64,000 nucleotides of DNA from Burkholderia paludis (GTDB lineage Bacteria > Pseudomonadota > Gammaproteobacteria > Burkholderiales > Burkholderiaceae): positions 87,661 to 151,660 of the forward strand of contig NZ_JPGL01000022.1 of NCBI RefSeq assembly GCF_000732615.1, read 5' to 3'. Both the position numbers and the translations under genes were made by a program. Positions 52,296 through 61,305 of the stretch are shown here, piece by piece; position 1 is the first letter of the stretch; every line of letters starts with the position of its first letter. Under the pieces are notes generated by a model. It was given only the letters and a program-made list of their open reading frames with translations, was not told the DNA's origin and ran no database searches.

Positions 52296-52744
52296 TATCG
52301 AGTCACCTCCGCGGAACGGTTGCGTGTGCCGACCCGCAGCACATTGCCGTCCGGCGTGTATTGACGCGGGATGTCGGAGAAATTGAGCGCGTGCTGCGCG
52401 TCGGGCGCAGCCGGCTGCATCACCGTGAGACGGCCCGGCGCGGGCTGCGCGACGGGGCGCGGGGCGGGCGGCGTGTCGGGCGCGGCGGCGGGTGCGCGGG
52501 GCGCGGCCTTCACGGCCTGCGCGACGCGGCGCTTGTGCGGCTTCACCGCTGCCTTCGGCGTGACGCTCGCGTGCTTCTCCGCGCTTTTGCCGGCGTGCGC
52601 GTCGGCCGTCGCGCGCGCGGCCGGCGCACGGGCTGCCGGCAGCCGCGCCTCGGGCGGGTTCCAGACCTCGACGTAGTGCTCGGCCGCCCAGCCCGTCGAC
52701 GCGAACGTCAGCGCCAGCAAACCGCATCCAAACAGTCTTACCAT
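52295..52744 (-). CDS. secreted basic Ala/Pro-rich hypothetical protein
   Basis: This 149-residue protein has a signal peptide (MVRLFGCGLLALTFASTGW, cleavage after AA). A low-complexity, Lys/Arg/Ala/Pro-rich stretch of about 85 residues follows, then a more ordered tail (ALNFSDIPRQYTPDGNVLRV). No enzyme or binding motif is seen. The positively charged, proline-rich middle suggests an extended periplasmic linker or nucleic-acid or peptidoglycan contact; this is a guess. It lies between glmS and the coupled 72-residue gene. Confidence 0.65.
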   Translation of the reverse strand: MVRLFGCGLLALTFASTGWAAEHYVEVWNPPEARLPAARAPAARATADAHAGKSAEKHASVTPKAAVKPHKRRVAQAVKAAPRAPAAAPDTPPAPRPVAQPAPGRLTVMQPAAPDAQHALNFSDIPRQYTPDGNVLRVGTRNRSAEVTR

Positions 52745-52802
52745 TGTTTCTCCGTCTGTCTCGCCGGCGCGCCGGACCGGCCGCGCCGGCTGGCGTCCCG
52801 CG

Positions 52803-54620
52803 TTACTCCACCGTCACCGATTTCGCGAGGTTCCGCGGCTTGTCGACGTCGGTGCCGCGCGCGCACGCGGTGTGGTACGCGAGCAATTGCAGCGGCACGA
52901 CGTGCAGGATCGGCGACAGTTGCCCGTAGTGCTCCGGCATCCGGATCACGTGCAGGCCGTCGTCGTTGACGATCTGCGTGTCGGCATCGGCGAACACGTA
53001 GAGCTCGCCGCCGCGCGCGCGCACTTCCTGCATGTTCGACTTCAGCTTTTCGAGCAGCGTGTCGTTCGGCGCGACCGTGACGACCGGCATCGCCTCCGTG
53101 ACGAGCGCGAGCGGCCCGTGCTTCAGTTCGCCGGCCGGATAGGCCTCGGCGTGGATGTACGAGATTTCCTTCAGCTTCAGCGCGCCTTCGAGCGCGATCG
53201 GGTAGTGCAGCCCGCGGCCGAGGAACAGCGCGTTTTCCTTGCGCGCGAATTCCTCCGACCACGCGATGATCTGCGGCTCCAGCACGAGCACGCTGTTCAG
53301 CGCGGCCGGCAGGTGGCGCAGCTGCTTCAGGAATTCGGCTTCCTGCGCGGCGTCGACGTGCCCGCGCAGCTTGCCGAGCGTCGCGGCCAGCACGAACAGC
53401 GCGACGAGCTGGGTCGTGAACGCCTTCGTCGACGCCACGCCGATTTCGGTGCCCGCGTGCGTCAGGAACTGCATCTCCGTGAGGCGCACCATCGCGCTCG
53501 TCGCGACGTTGCAGACGGCCAGCGTGTGCGCATGGCCGAGCGATTGCGCGTGCTTGAGCGCCGCGAGCGTATCGGCCGTCTCGCCCGACTGCGAGATCAC
53601 GAGCACGAGCTGGCGCGGGTTCGGCACCGATTCGCGGTAGCGGTATTCGCTCGCGATCTCGACCTGGGTCGGGATCTTCGCGATCGATTCGAGCCAGTAC
53701 TTCGCGGTGAGGCCCGAGTAGTAGCTCGTGCCGCACGCGAGGATCAGCAGGCTGTCGATGTCCGCGAACGCGGCGGGCGCGGCGTCGCCGAACAGCGTCG
53801 CGTCGAACGCGTCCGTTTGCGGCACGGTGTCGCTGATCGCGCGCGGCTGCTCGAAGATTTCCTTCTGCATGAAATGGCGATACGGGCCGAGTTCGACCGC
53901 GCCGCCGTAGGCGCTCACCACGCGGACCTCGCGCTGCGCGAGCGCGCCGTGGCGGTCGACGATCTTCACGCCGTCGAGCGACAGCTCGCACACGTCGCCT
54001 TCCTCGAGGAACGTGAAGCGGTCGGTGCTGCCCGCGAGTGCCAGCGCGTCGGACGCGAGGAAATTCTCGCCGTCGCCGTGGCCGACGACGAGCGGCGACC
54101 CCTGGCGGGCGCCGACGACGGTGTGCGGCTGATCCTTGTGGATCACGGCGATCGCGTACGCGCCGTGCAACTGGCCGACCGCTTCGCGCACCGCGTCGAA
54201 CAGGTTGCCGCGATACAGGCTGTGCACGAGGTGCGCGATCACTTCGGTGTCGGTCTGCGACACGAAGGTGTAGCCCTTCGCGCGCAGCGCGTCGCGCAGC
54301 GACTCGAAGTTCTCGATGATGCCGTTGTGGACGAGCGCGAGCGCGTCCGACGAGAAGATCGGGTGCGCGTTGTGCGTGACGGGCGCGCCGTGCGTGGCCC
54401 AGCGCGTGTGCGCGACGCCCGTCGTGCCTTCGAGGTGCGACTCGCGCACCTGCGTGTCGAGATCGGCGACGCGTGCGACGCTGCGCGCGCGCTTCGGTGC
54501 GTCCGGCTCGAGCACGGCGACGCCGCACGAGTCGTAGCCACGGTATTCGAGGCGCCGCAGACCTTCGATCAGCACCGGAACGATATTACGCTGCGCAACT
54601 GCGCCGACAATGCCGCACAT
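52803..54620 (-). CDS. glmS: glucosamine-6-phosphate synthase (isomerizing)
   Basis: This 605-residue enzyme makes glucosamine-6-phosphate from fructose-6-phosphate and glutamine, entering UDP-GlcNAc and cell-wall synthesis. The N-terminal Ntn glutaminase starts MCGIVGAV with Cys1 nucleophile after Met removal, and has the RWATHG block. Two SIS domains follow ([15 protein letters not shown] and [13 protein letters not shown]). The C-terminus ends [12 protein letters not shown], invariant in GlmS. It follows glmU by 50 bp. No riboswitch-like leader is apparent. Confidence 0.97.
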   Translation of the reverse strand: MCGIVGAVAQRNIVPVLIEGLRRLEYRGYDSCGVAVLEPDAPKRARSVARVADLDTQVRESHLEGTTGVAHTRWATHGAPVTHNAHPIFSSDALALVHNGIIENFESLRDALRAKGYTFVSQTDTEVIAHLVHSLYRGNLFDAVREAVGQLHGAYAIAVIHKDQPHTVVGARQGSPLVVGHGDGENFLASDALALAGSTDRFTFLEEGDVCELSLDGVKIVDRHGALAQREVRVVSAYGGAVELGPYRHFMQKEIFEQPRAISDTVPQTDAFDATLFGDAAPAAFADIDSLLILACGTSYYSGLTAKYWLESIAKIPTQVEIASEYRYRESVPNPRQLVLVISQSGETADTLAALKHAQSLGHAHTLAVCNVATSAMVRLTEMQFLTHAGTEIGVASTKAFTTQLVALFVLAATLGKLRGHVDAAQEAEFLKQLRHLPAALNSVLVLEPQIIAWSEEFARKENALFLGRGLHYPIALEGALKLKEISYIHAEAYPAGELKHGPLALVTEAMPVVTVAPNDTLLEKLKSNMQEVRARGGELYVFADADTQIVNDDGLHVIRMPEHYGQLSPILHVVPLQLLAYHTACARGTDVDKPRNLAKSVTVE

Positions 54621-54670
54621 GAAATCTGCCTTCTATGTGGAGGCGGGTGCCCCAGGGCACCCGCGTGATA

Positions 54671-56032
54671 TTAAGTTTTCTTCTTGACCGGGCGGACGTA
54701 GCCGCTTTTCGCGGTCTGGGTCTTCTCGTTCAACGCGAGCAGGCCGTCGGCCACGTCCTTCCAGATCGTCGTGCCGGCGGCGATCGTCACGCCGCGGCCG
54801 ACGCGCACGGGCGCGACGAGCTGCGTGTCGGAGCCGACGAACACATCGTCCTCGATCACGGTGCGGAACTTGTTCGCGCCGTCGTAGTTGCAGGTGATCG
54901 TGCCCGCGCCGATGTTCACGCGCGCGCCGATGTCGGCGTCGCCGATGTACGTGAGGTGGTTCGCCTTCGAGCCGTGGCCGATCACCGCGTTCTTCACCTC
55001 GACGAAGTTGCCGACGTGCGCTTCGTCCGCGAGCTGCGCGCCGGGGCGCAGCCGCGCGTACGGGCCGATCACGGTGTGCGCGCCGAGCTCGGCGCCGTCG
55101 ATGTGGGTGAACGCGTCGATGCGCGTGCCCGCGCCGACCGACGCGTTGCGGATCACGCAGTTCGCGCCGATCGTCACGTTGTCGGCGAGCGTCACGTTGC
55201 CTTCGAACACGCAGTTCACGTCGATCGACACGTCGCGGCCGCAGCGCAGCGTGCCGCGCACGTCGATGCGCGCCGGATCGGCGAGCGTGACGCCTTCGAC
55301 GAGCAGCGCTTCGGCGACATTGCGCTGGTGGATGCGTTCGAGCTCGGCGAGCTGCGCCTTGCTGTTCACGCCGAGCGTTTCCCATTCCTCGTCGGGCTGC
55401 GCGGTGACGACCTCGAAACCGGCCTCGATCGCGAGTTCGACGACGTCGGTCAGGTAGTACTCGCCCTGCGCGTTTTCGTTCTTCAGCGCGCCGAGCCACA
55501 TCGACAGCTGGGCCGTGGGCGTGACGATGATGCCCGTATTGATCTCGGCGATCTTCAGTTCTTCCGGCGACGCGTCCTTCTGCTCGACGATGCGCGTGAC
55601 GAAGCCGGATGCGTCGCGCACGATGCGGCCGTAACCGGCCGGATCGTCGAGCGTGACGGTCAGGATCCCGTAGCGGCCGTCGCGCGCGGCGTCGACGAGG
55701 CGGTGCAGCGTCGATGCGCGGGTGAGCGGCACGTCGCCGTACAGCACGAGGGTCGGCTGGGCGGGGTCGAGGAGCGGCAGCGCCTGGCGCACCGCATGAC
55801 CGGTGCCGAGCTGCTCGGCCTGCACCGCGAACTGCACGTCGGGCGCGGCGACGGCGGCCTGGACCTGCTCGGCGCCGTGGCCGACGACGACGACGAGCCG
55901 GGACGGCTGCAGCGTGCGCGCGGTGTCGATGACGTGGGAGAGAAGCGGCCTGCCGGCCAGGGGATGAAGCACTTTCGGCAGCGCGGAACGCATGCGCTTG
56001 CCGGTGCCTGCCGCCAAAATCACGATATTCAT
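54671..56032 (-). CDS. glmU: bifunctional GlmU (uridyltransferase / acetyltransferase)
   Basis: This 453-residue enzyme acetylates glucosamine-1-phosphate and then forms UDP-GlcNAc. The N-terminal pyrophosphorylase domain has [18 protein letters not shown]. The C-terminal left-handed beta-helix shows hexapeptide repeats from about residue 255 ([19 protein letters not shown]) and the [20 protein letters not shown] acetyltransferase motif. Length is standard. It forms a glmU-glmS unit. Confidence 0.97.
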   Translation of the reverse strand: MNIVILAAGTGKRMRSALPKVLHPLAGRPLLSHVIDTARTLQPSRLVVVVGHGAEQVQAAVAAPDVQFAVQAEQLGTGHAVRQALPLLDPAQPTLVLYGDVPLTRASTLHRLVDAARDGRYGILTVTLDDPAGYGRIVRDASGFVTRIVEQKDASPEELKIAEINTGIIVTPTAQLSMWLGALKNENAQGEYYLTDVVELAIEAGFEVVTAQPDEEWETLGVNSKAQLAELERIHQRNVAEALLVEGVTLADPARIDVRGTLRCGRDVSIDVNCVFEGNVTLADNVTIGANCVIRNASVGAGTRIDAFTHIDGAELGAHTVIGPYARLRPGAQLADEAHVGNFVEVKNAVIGHGSKANHLTYIGDADIGARVNIGAGTITCNYDGANKFRTVIEDDVFVGSDTQLVAPVRVGRGVTIAAGTTIWKDVADGLLALNEKTQTAKSGYVRPVKKKT

Positions 56033-56118
56033 GGCGCCAGCTAGTCAGAGGAGTTCGAAGCCGTCCATTTTAGCATGCGGCTCCCGGCGTTCCGGGCCTG
56101 CTGCGGCGCGGCAACAAC

Positions 56119-56151
56119 GCCGGAACGGGCCGCCGGCGCGCCCGTTCCGGC
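56119..56151 (-). terminator. hairpin downstream of ttcA
   Basis: Perfect 12-bp arms GCCGGAACGGGC (56119-56130) and GCCCGTTCCGGC (56140-56151) lie 16 bp past the ttcA stop on the minus strand. No T-run is seen, so termination may be factor-assisted. Confidence 0.6.
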
Positions 56152-56166
56152 GGGTTCCCGCCCCGA

Positions 56167-57162
56167 TTACAGGTCGTCGAACTGGACGATCGAGATCGGC
56201 CGGGCGGCGCCCGCCGGCGCCGTGTCGTCGCCCGACGCGCACGGCTCCTCGTCGAACGCGATGTCGCCGAGCGGATCGGCTTCGCCGGTCGCGCGCAGCG
56301 ACGTGAACGGGAACAGCGTCGTGTCCATCAGGTGCGACGGCACGACCTTCGCGAGCGCGTTGAACATGTTTTCGACGCGGCCGGGGAAGCGCTTGTCCCA
56401 CTCGCGGATCAGCGCCTTCATCTCCGCGCGTTTCAGGTTCGGCTGGCTGCCGCACAGGTTGCACGGGATGATCGGGAATTCGCGCAGCTCCGCGTATTTC
56501 TCGAGATCGGTTTCCTTCACGTACGCGAGCGGGCGGATCACGATGTTCCTGCCGTCGTCCGACTGCAGCTTCGGCGGCATTCCCTTCAGCTTGCCGCCGT
56601 AGAACATGTTGAGCAGCAGCGTCTGCACGATGTCGTCGCGGTGATGGCCGAGCGCGATCTTGGTCGCGCCGAGCTCGCCCGCCACGCGGTACAGGATCCC
56701 GCGGCGCAGCCGCGAGCACAGCGAGCAGGTCGTCTTGCCTTCGGGCACGAGCCGCTTGACGATGCTGTAGGTGTCCTGGTTCTCGATGTGGAACGGCACG
56801 CCGACCTGCTTCAGGTATTCCGGCAGCACGTGCTCCGGGAAGCCCGGCTGCTTCTGGTCGAGGTTGACCGCGACGATGTCGAAGTCGATCGGCGCGCGCT
56901 CGCGCAGGCGCAGCAGCACGTCGAGCATCGCGTAGCTGTCCTTGCCGCCCGACAGGCACACCATCACCTTGTCGCCCTGCTCGATCATGTTGTAGTCGCC
57001 GATCGCCTGGCCGACCTGGCGCGCGATCCGCTTGAACAGCTTGTTGTTCTCGTACGCTTCCTTCTGTTCGCGGCGCGTCAGCGCCTGGCGGCCGGCCGGG
57101 GCGGCGGTCGCGTCGAGGGGGGCGGCGTCGGCCGCCGTGTCATTCATGTGGGGGGCGTTCAT
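56167..57162 (-). CDS. ttcA: tRNA 2-thiocytidine biosynthesis protein TtcA
   Basis: This 331-residue ATP-pyrophosphatase-type thiolase forms 2-thiocytidine at position 32 of certain tRNAs. The PP-loop is [10 protein letters not shown]. Cys ligands of the Fe-S cluster are in [14 protein letters not shown] and PCNLCGSQ. An Ala-rich N-terminus and an acidic C-terminal tail are genus-typical. ATG at 57162 overlaps the folB stop (ATGA). Confidence 0.95.
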   Translation of the reverse strand: MNAPHMNDTAADAAPLDATAAPAGRQALTRREQKEAYENNKLFKRIARQVGQAIGDYNMIEQGDKVMVCLSGGKDSYAMLDVLLRLRERAPIDFDIVAVNLDQKQPGFPEHVLPEYLKQVGVPFHIENQDTYSIVKRLVPEGKTTCSLCSRLRRGILYRVAGELGATKIALGHHRDDIVQTLLLNMFYGGKLKGMPPKLQSDDGRNIVIRPLAYVKETDLEKYAELREFPIIPCNLCGSQPNLKRAEMKALIREWDKRFPGRVENMFNALAKVVPSHLMDTTLFPFTSLRATGEADPLGDIAFDEEPCASGDDTAPAGAARPISIVQFDDL

Positions 57163-57563
57163 GCGCGCTCCTCGTCCTTGATGCGAAAGACTTCGACGCC
57201 GACGGCGTCGCAGTCCGGATAGGCGTCCGGTTTTTCGGTACGGACACGTACCGCGCGCACGGCATCGTGCGTCAGCAGGTGCGCGGCGATCGCGTCGCAC
57301 AGCGTTTCCTGCAGGTGGATGTGGCCGCGCGCCACGCAGTGCGCGACGCTCTGCTTCATCAGGTCGTAGTCGACGATTTCATGCAGCCGGTCGTCGACGG
57401 GGGTGGACAGCGCGAGCGGCACGAACAGGTCGACATTGATGACGACGCGCTGCTCGCCGCGCTTCTCGTGTTCGAAGGCACCGATGTTGATGTGCACCTC
57501 GTAATCGCGCAGGTAGAGCCTGCGGCAATCCGCGAGGCGGGGGTGCAGGAGAGCGGAAAACAT
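57159..57563 (-). CDS. folB: dihydroneopterin aldolase
   Basis: This 134-residue FolB-family enzyme cleaves 7,8-dihydroneopterin in folate synthesis. It shows [30 protein letters not shown] in outline, the lysine motif [21 protein letters not shown] and a length near 120-135. ATG at 57563 is chosen; a TTG 15 bp earlier is possible. It is coupled to ttcA by a 4-bp overlap and follows the SDR gene by 75 bp, an arrangement that hints the SDR is a pterin reductase relative. Confidence 0.92.
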   Translation of the reverse strand: MFSALLHPRLADCRRLYLRDYEVHINIGAFEHEKRGEQRVVINVDLFVPLALSTPVDDRLHEIVDYDLMKQSVAHCVARGHIHLQETLCDAIAAHLLTHDAVRAVRVRTEKPDAYPDCDAVGVEVFRIKDEERA

Positions 57564-57638
57564 GGTCGTTCCAGTCAAATTGGCGTGCGCACACGCAAAG
57601 CGGCGCGGGCGGCGGCGGTCAGGCCGCGCCCGCGCGGT

Positions 57639-58382
57639 TCATTCATTCGGGCCGGCGGCAGGCGGCACGAGGTGCTCGCCGCCGTCGACGGTCAGCGTCG
57701 CGCCCGTGATGCCGGGCGCGCTCGCGAGATAGCAGACGGCTGCCGCGATGTCGTCCGCGTGCGGCGCATGGCCGCGCACGAGCGCCGCGACGCGCACCTT
57801 CGGCGCGAGCGCGAGCGCCAGCGCCGGCGTCGCGCGGTTCAGCGCCGCCTGCATCAGCGCGTGCGACAGCTGCGCCGGCGCCGGGTGAAACAGCGCCTGG
57901 TCCAGCACGTGGATTGCGCATGCGCGCAGCGCCTCGTGCTCGCACGCGGCGTCGGGCGTCGCGTCGGCGAGCGCGCGCGCCAGCGCGAGCGGCGCCGTCA
58001 CGTTGCGCGCCAGCGCGCCGGCCAGCGCCGCGCCGTCCACCGTGTGCGCGTCGTCGGCGCCTGCGCTGGCGCTCACGAACACCGTGCACGCGGGCCGGCC
58101 GAGCGCCGCGCCGCACGCGGCGACGAGCGCGGTCGCATCGGTTTCCAGGGCCAGATCGGCGTCGAGCACGACCGCACGGCGGCCGAGCGCCGCGACTTCG
58201 GCGACGAGCGCGGCGGCCGCGGCGCGCGGCGCGCCCTGGCCGCGCTGCAGCGCGACATCCCAGCCGCGCCGCGCGAATCCGGTTGCGAGCGCACGTCCGA
58301 TCGACGCGGCGTCGGCGGCACTGCCCAGGGCGCCTGTGACGAGCGCCACGCGCTGCGTCGACGTATCGGCTGAAACGGTCAT
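57639..58382 (-). CDS. FolM/PTR1-like short-chain dehydrogenase with altered active site
   Basis: This 247-residue Rossmann-fold SDR has a C-terminal half following the pteridine-reductase/FolM pattern: HVLDQALFHP with the catalytic Asp (D161), LAPKVRVAALVRG and ITGATLTVDGG. Where the family has YxxxK (SYTLSKAAL) this protein reads S-H174-A-L-M-Q178-A-A-L, so both catalytic Tyr and Lys are replaced. The dinucleotide motif is also abnormal (TGALG followed by an insertion, then SIGRAL). The frame is intact and codon use normal. It lies upstream of folB. A loss of reductase activity with retention of another role is possible. Confidence 0.8.
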   Translation of the reverse strand: MTVSADTSTQRVALVTGALGSAADAASIGRALATGFARRGWDVALQRGQGAPRAAAAALVAEVAALGRRAVVLDADLALETDATALVAACGAALGRPACTVFVSASAGADDAHTVDGAALAGALARNVTAPLALARALADATPDAACEHEALRACAIHVLDQALFHPAPAQLSHALMQAALNRATPALALALAPKVRVAALVRGHAPHADDIAAAVCYLASAPGITGATLTVDGGEHLVPPAAGPNE

Positions 58383-58395
58383 TTACAATGCCGGG

Positions 58396-59589
58396 ATGAA
58401 CCCGAAAGCTCACGAACCCGCTAGTTTACCTGCTCCCGGCCCTGACGCGCTCGCGCAGTCCGAAACCCTCGCCGCGCAACTGCGCGACGAGATCGCGGCG
58501 GCCGGCGGCTGGCTGCCGTTCGACCGCTTCATGGAGCGGGCGCTGTATGCGCCCGGGCTCGGCTATTACAGCGGCGGCGCGCGCAAGTTCGGGCGCCGCG
58601 CCGACGACGGCAGCGACTTCGTCACCGCGCCCGAGCTGTCGCCGCTGTTCGCGCAGACCCTCGCGCAACCGGTCGCGGAAGCGCTCGCGGCGAGCGGCAC
58701 GCGCCGCGTGATGGAATTCGGCGCCGGCACCGGCAAGCTCGCGGCCGGGCTGCTCGCGGCGCTCGACGCGCTGGAGGCCGCGGTCGACGAATACCTGATC
58801 GTCGACCTGTCCGGCGAGCTGCGCGCCCGCCAGCGCGACACGATCGCGGCGGCTGCACCGGCGCTCGCGGACAAGGTGCGCTGGCTCGACGCGCTGCCCG
58901 AACGGTTCGACGGCGTCGTGGTCGGCAACGAGGTGCTCGATGCGATGCCCGTGCGGCTGTTCGCGAAGGCGGGCGATGCATGGCGCGAGCGCGGCGTCGC
59001 GCTCGACGCGCGGCAGGCGTTCGTGTTCGAGGACCGACCGGCCGCGCCGGCCGGCCTGCCGCCGGCGCTCGCGGGGCTCGACGAGGCCGGCGACGGCTAC
59101 GTGACCGAGACGCACGAGGCCGCGCTGGCGTTTACGCGCACCGTCTGCACGATGCTCGGGCGCGGCGCGGTGCTGCTGGTCGACTACGGCTTTCCGGCGC
59201 ACGAGTACTACCATCCGCAGCGCGACCGCGGCACGCTGATGTGCCACTACCGCCACCACGCGCACGACGACCCGTTCCTGTACCCGGGGCTGCAGGACAT
59301 CACCGCGCACGTCGAGTTCACCGGCATCTACGACGCGGCCATCGCCGCCGGCGCCGACCTGCTCGGCTATACGTCGCAGGCGCGCTTCCTGCTGAACGCG
59401 GGCATTACCGATGCGCTGGCCGCGATCGATCCGTCCGACATCCACGCGTTCCTGCCGGCCGCGAACGCGGTGCAGAAGCTGATCTCCGAGGCCGAGATGG
59501 GCGAGCTGTTCAAGGTGATCGCGTTCTCGCGCGGCATCGACGGCACGCTCGACGCGTTCGCGCGCGGCGATCGCTCGCACGCGCTCTGA
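58396..59589 (+). CDS. SAM-dependent methyltransferase, NDUFAF7/MidA-like (DUF185)
   Basis: This 397-residue protein of the PF02636 family shows LPFDRFMERALYAPGLGYYS, the SAM motif VMEFGAGTGKLAAGLL, VVGNEVLDAMPV and LLVDYGFPAHEYYHP. The mitochondrial relative NDUFAF7 dimethylates an arginine of complex I; the bacterial target is not established. Its start is 13 bp from the divergent SDR start, so promoters overlap. TACAAT sits 6 bp before the ATG. Confidence 0.9.
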   Translation: MNPKAHEPASLPAPGPDALAQSETLAAQLRDEIAAAGGWLPFDRFMERALYAPGLGYYSGGARKFGRRADDGSDFVTAPELSPLFAQTLAQPVAEALAASGTRRVMEFGAGTGKLAAGLLAALDALEAAVDEYLIVDLSGELRARQRDTIAAAAPALADKVRWLDALPERFDGVVVGNEVLDAMPVRLFAKAGDAWRERGVALDARQAFVFEDRPAAPAGLPPALAGLDEAGDGYVTETHEAALAFTRTVCTMLGRGAVLLVDYGFPAHEYYHPQRDRGTLMCHYRHHAHDDPFLYPGLQDITAHVEFTGIYDAAIAAGADLLGYTSQARFLLNAGITDALAAIDPSDIHAFLPAANAVQKLISEAEMGELFKVIAFSRGIDGTLDAFARGDRSHAL

Positions 59590-59829
59590 CCAGGGGCCTA
59601 TATATATGGAGCGCGCAAGCGAACGCCCGAGATCGCTCGTCGGGCAACGCGTGAGGAGCGCCGTCCGGCCGCACCGGACAAGCGGCGAACACCGCCGCCA
59701 CACGGGCGATCGCGGGCATTCCCGTGACATGAATTCCTTGATGTGGGGTTGCCACGAGAACGGCCGCGCGCGTCGCGAGCGGCCTTCCTCGCGGCAACGC
59801 ATGCGCAATCCTGTACACGGACTCTCGAC

Positions 59830-60024
59830 ATGCTGCGCTGGCTGATGACGTCGTTCGTCGCGGTGATGATCCTGACGCGCTGCTGGCCGTGGCTCGGCAA
59901 GCTCGGCATCGGGCGGATGCCGGGCGACGTCACGCTGACGCTCGGCGGGCGGCGCTACCCGTTCCCGTTCATGTCGACGCTGGTGCTGACGATGCTGGTA
60001 TCGATGGTGGCGCGGCTGCTCTGA
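59830..60024 (+). CDS. DUF2905 family small membrane protein
   Basis: This 64-residue protein has two hydrophobic segments (MLRWLMTSFVAVMILT and FMSTLVLTMLVSMVARLL) flanking LGIGRMPGDVTLTLGGRRY, the recognisable DUF2905 core (G-x-LPGD). Function unknown. The 240 bp before it contain no other gene, only a TATATATA patch at about 59600. Confidence 0.8.
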   Translation: MLRWLMTSFVAVMILTRCWPWLGKLGIGRMPGDVTLTLGGRRYPFPFMSTLVLTMLVSMVARLL

Positions 60025-60049
60025 GCCGCGCCGGAACGGGCGGCGCGCG

Positions 60050-60271
60050 TTACAGCTCGATTTCGCCGAGGATCCGGTGCGCGAGCGCCTTCGCCTCGTC
60101 GAACGCTTCCTCCTCGCTGGGGCTCGTCGCGTGGACGTCGTAGCGCATGTTCTCGGTCTCGTCCCCGTCGTCCCGCGAGAGGATCACGTATCCCTGGAAC
60201 TGCCCGTTGCCGGCATGCTGGGTATGCGCCTTGGCCGTGTAGATGCCTTTCGTGAACGTGTTGGTGTCCAT
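60050..60271 (-). CDS. small conserved hypothetical protein
   Basis: This 73-residue soluble acidic protein has GQFQGYVILSRDDGDE in the middle and a charged C-terminal helix (SEEEAFDEAKALAHRIL). GGGAGAAG lies 5 nt before the ATG. It vaguely resembles the 72-residue protein at 52077 (a GY-I strand and a final EEA/DDA-rich helix), but homology is unproven. Confidence 0.65.
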   Translation of the reverse strand: MDTNTFTKGIYTAKAHTQHAGNGQFQGYVILSRDDGDETENMRYDVHATSPSEEEAFDEAKALAHRILGEIEL

Positions 60272-60350
60272 CGTTGCTTCTCCCGCAAAACGACACTTCA
60301 TCGTAGCACTGCGGCGCAGCATGTACAGCGCCGCTAATCGGTGACCGAAC

Positions 60351-60390
60351 GGTGTCCGGTCGCGGTGCCCGGACGCCGCGTCCGGACACC
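60351..60390 (-). terminator. hairpin downstream of the PfkB gene
   Basis: GGTGTCCGG (60351-60359) and CCGGACACC (60382-60390) form 9-bp arms around 22 nt with further GC pairing, 7 bp after the kinase stop. There is no T-run. Confidence 0.45.
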
Positions 60391-60396
60391 TTCCCG

Positions 60397-61305
60397 TCAA
60401 CCCTCGATCAGCGCGACGACCTCGTCGAGCGTCGGCGCATGCGCGCCCGTATGCCGGCACGCGGCGGCGCCCGCCGCCAGCGCGAACGCGAGATGCTCGC
60501 GCCACGACCGCTGCGGCGCCGCCATCAGGCTGAACAGCATGCCGCCGATCGACGCGTCGCCCGCGCCGACGGTGTCGACAACCTCGACGCGCGGCGGGCG
60601 CGCCTCGTGCACGTCGCCGTCCGCATGGAGCGTCGCCGCCTGCGCGCCGCGCGTGACGAGCACGGCCGCGCGCGGGTTCAGCGCGCGCACGGCCGCGATC
60701 GCGTCGGGGCCGTCGTCGCCGAACAGGTGCCGCAGGTCCTCGTCGGACACCTTGATCAGGTCGGCGAGGGCGGCCATGCGTTCCAGCGTCGGCCGGTACG
60801 CGGCCGTCATCAGGTTCCGGACGTTCGGGTCGAAGCTGATCTTCACGCCGCGCGCGTGCAGGTCGGCCGCGAGCGCGGCCAGCGTGCCCGCGAGCGGTTC
60901 GCGCACGAGGCTGATGCAGCCGAAATGCGCCCATTTCACGTGGTCGGCCCAGCCGGCCGGCAGCCGCGCGGGATCGAACGCGAGGTCGGCGCTCGCTTCG
61001 CCGATGAAGAAGTACGCGGGCGGGCGGGTCTCGTGGACGATCGCGAGCAGCGGCGGCCGTGCGACGCGCTGCAGGAAGCGCAGGTCGAGCCCGGCCGCGT
61101 CGCTCGCGCGCCACAGCGCGTCGGAGAAGCAGTCTTCGCCGATCGCGCCCGCGAGCGCGCTCGGCACGCCGAGCCGCGCGACCGCGCGTGCGACGTTCCA
61201 GCCGGCGCCGCCCGGCACCGACGTCCACTGCGCATCGCCCGCGCGCACCATGTCGGTCAGGATGTCGCCCGCCGACACGAAAGACGGAAACGTGACGCCG
61301 CTCAT
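60397..61305 (-). CDS. PfkB family sugar kinase (probable fructokinase)
   Basis: This 302-residue ribokinase-fold kinase has the N-terminal PGGAGWNVARAVARLG substrate motif and C-terminal VDTVGAGDASIGGML, with the catalytic Asp in the GAGD loop. Residues FDPNVRNLM follow family pattern. It phosphorylates a ketose, and fructose is most likely given the coupled AGE-family isomerase. Its ATG overlaps the isomerase stop (ATGA). It is the last gene of the lacI-type operon. Confidence 0.87.
   Translation of the reverse strand: MSGVTFPSFVSAGDILTDMVRAGDAQWTSVPGGAGWNVARAVARLGVPSALAGAIGEDCFSDALWRASDAAGLDLRFLQRVARPPLLAIVHETRPPAYFFIGEASADLAFDPARLPAGWADHVKWAHFGCISLVREPLAGTLAALAADLHARGVKISFDPNVRNLMTAAYRPTLERMAALADLIKVSDEDLRHLFGDDGPDAIAAVRALNPRAAVLVTRGAQAATLHADGDVHEARPPRVEVVDTVGAGDASIGGMLFSLMAAPQRSWREHLAFALAAGAAACRHTGAHAPTLDEVVALIEG

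Noticed and set aside
52872..54668. Plus-strand open frame of about 600 codons over glmS
   Set aside because: It is the complement of glmS, with an Arg-rich composition and no motifs.
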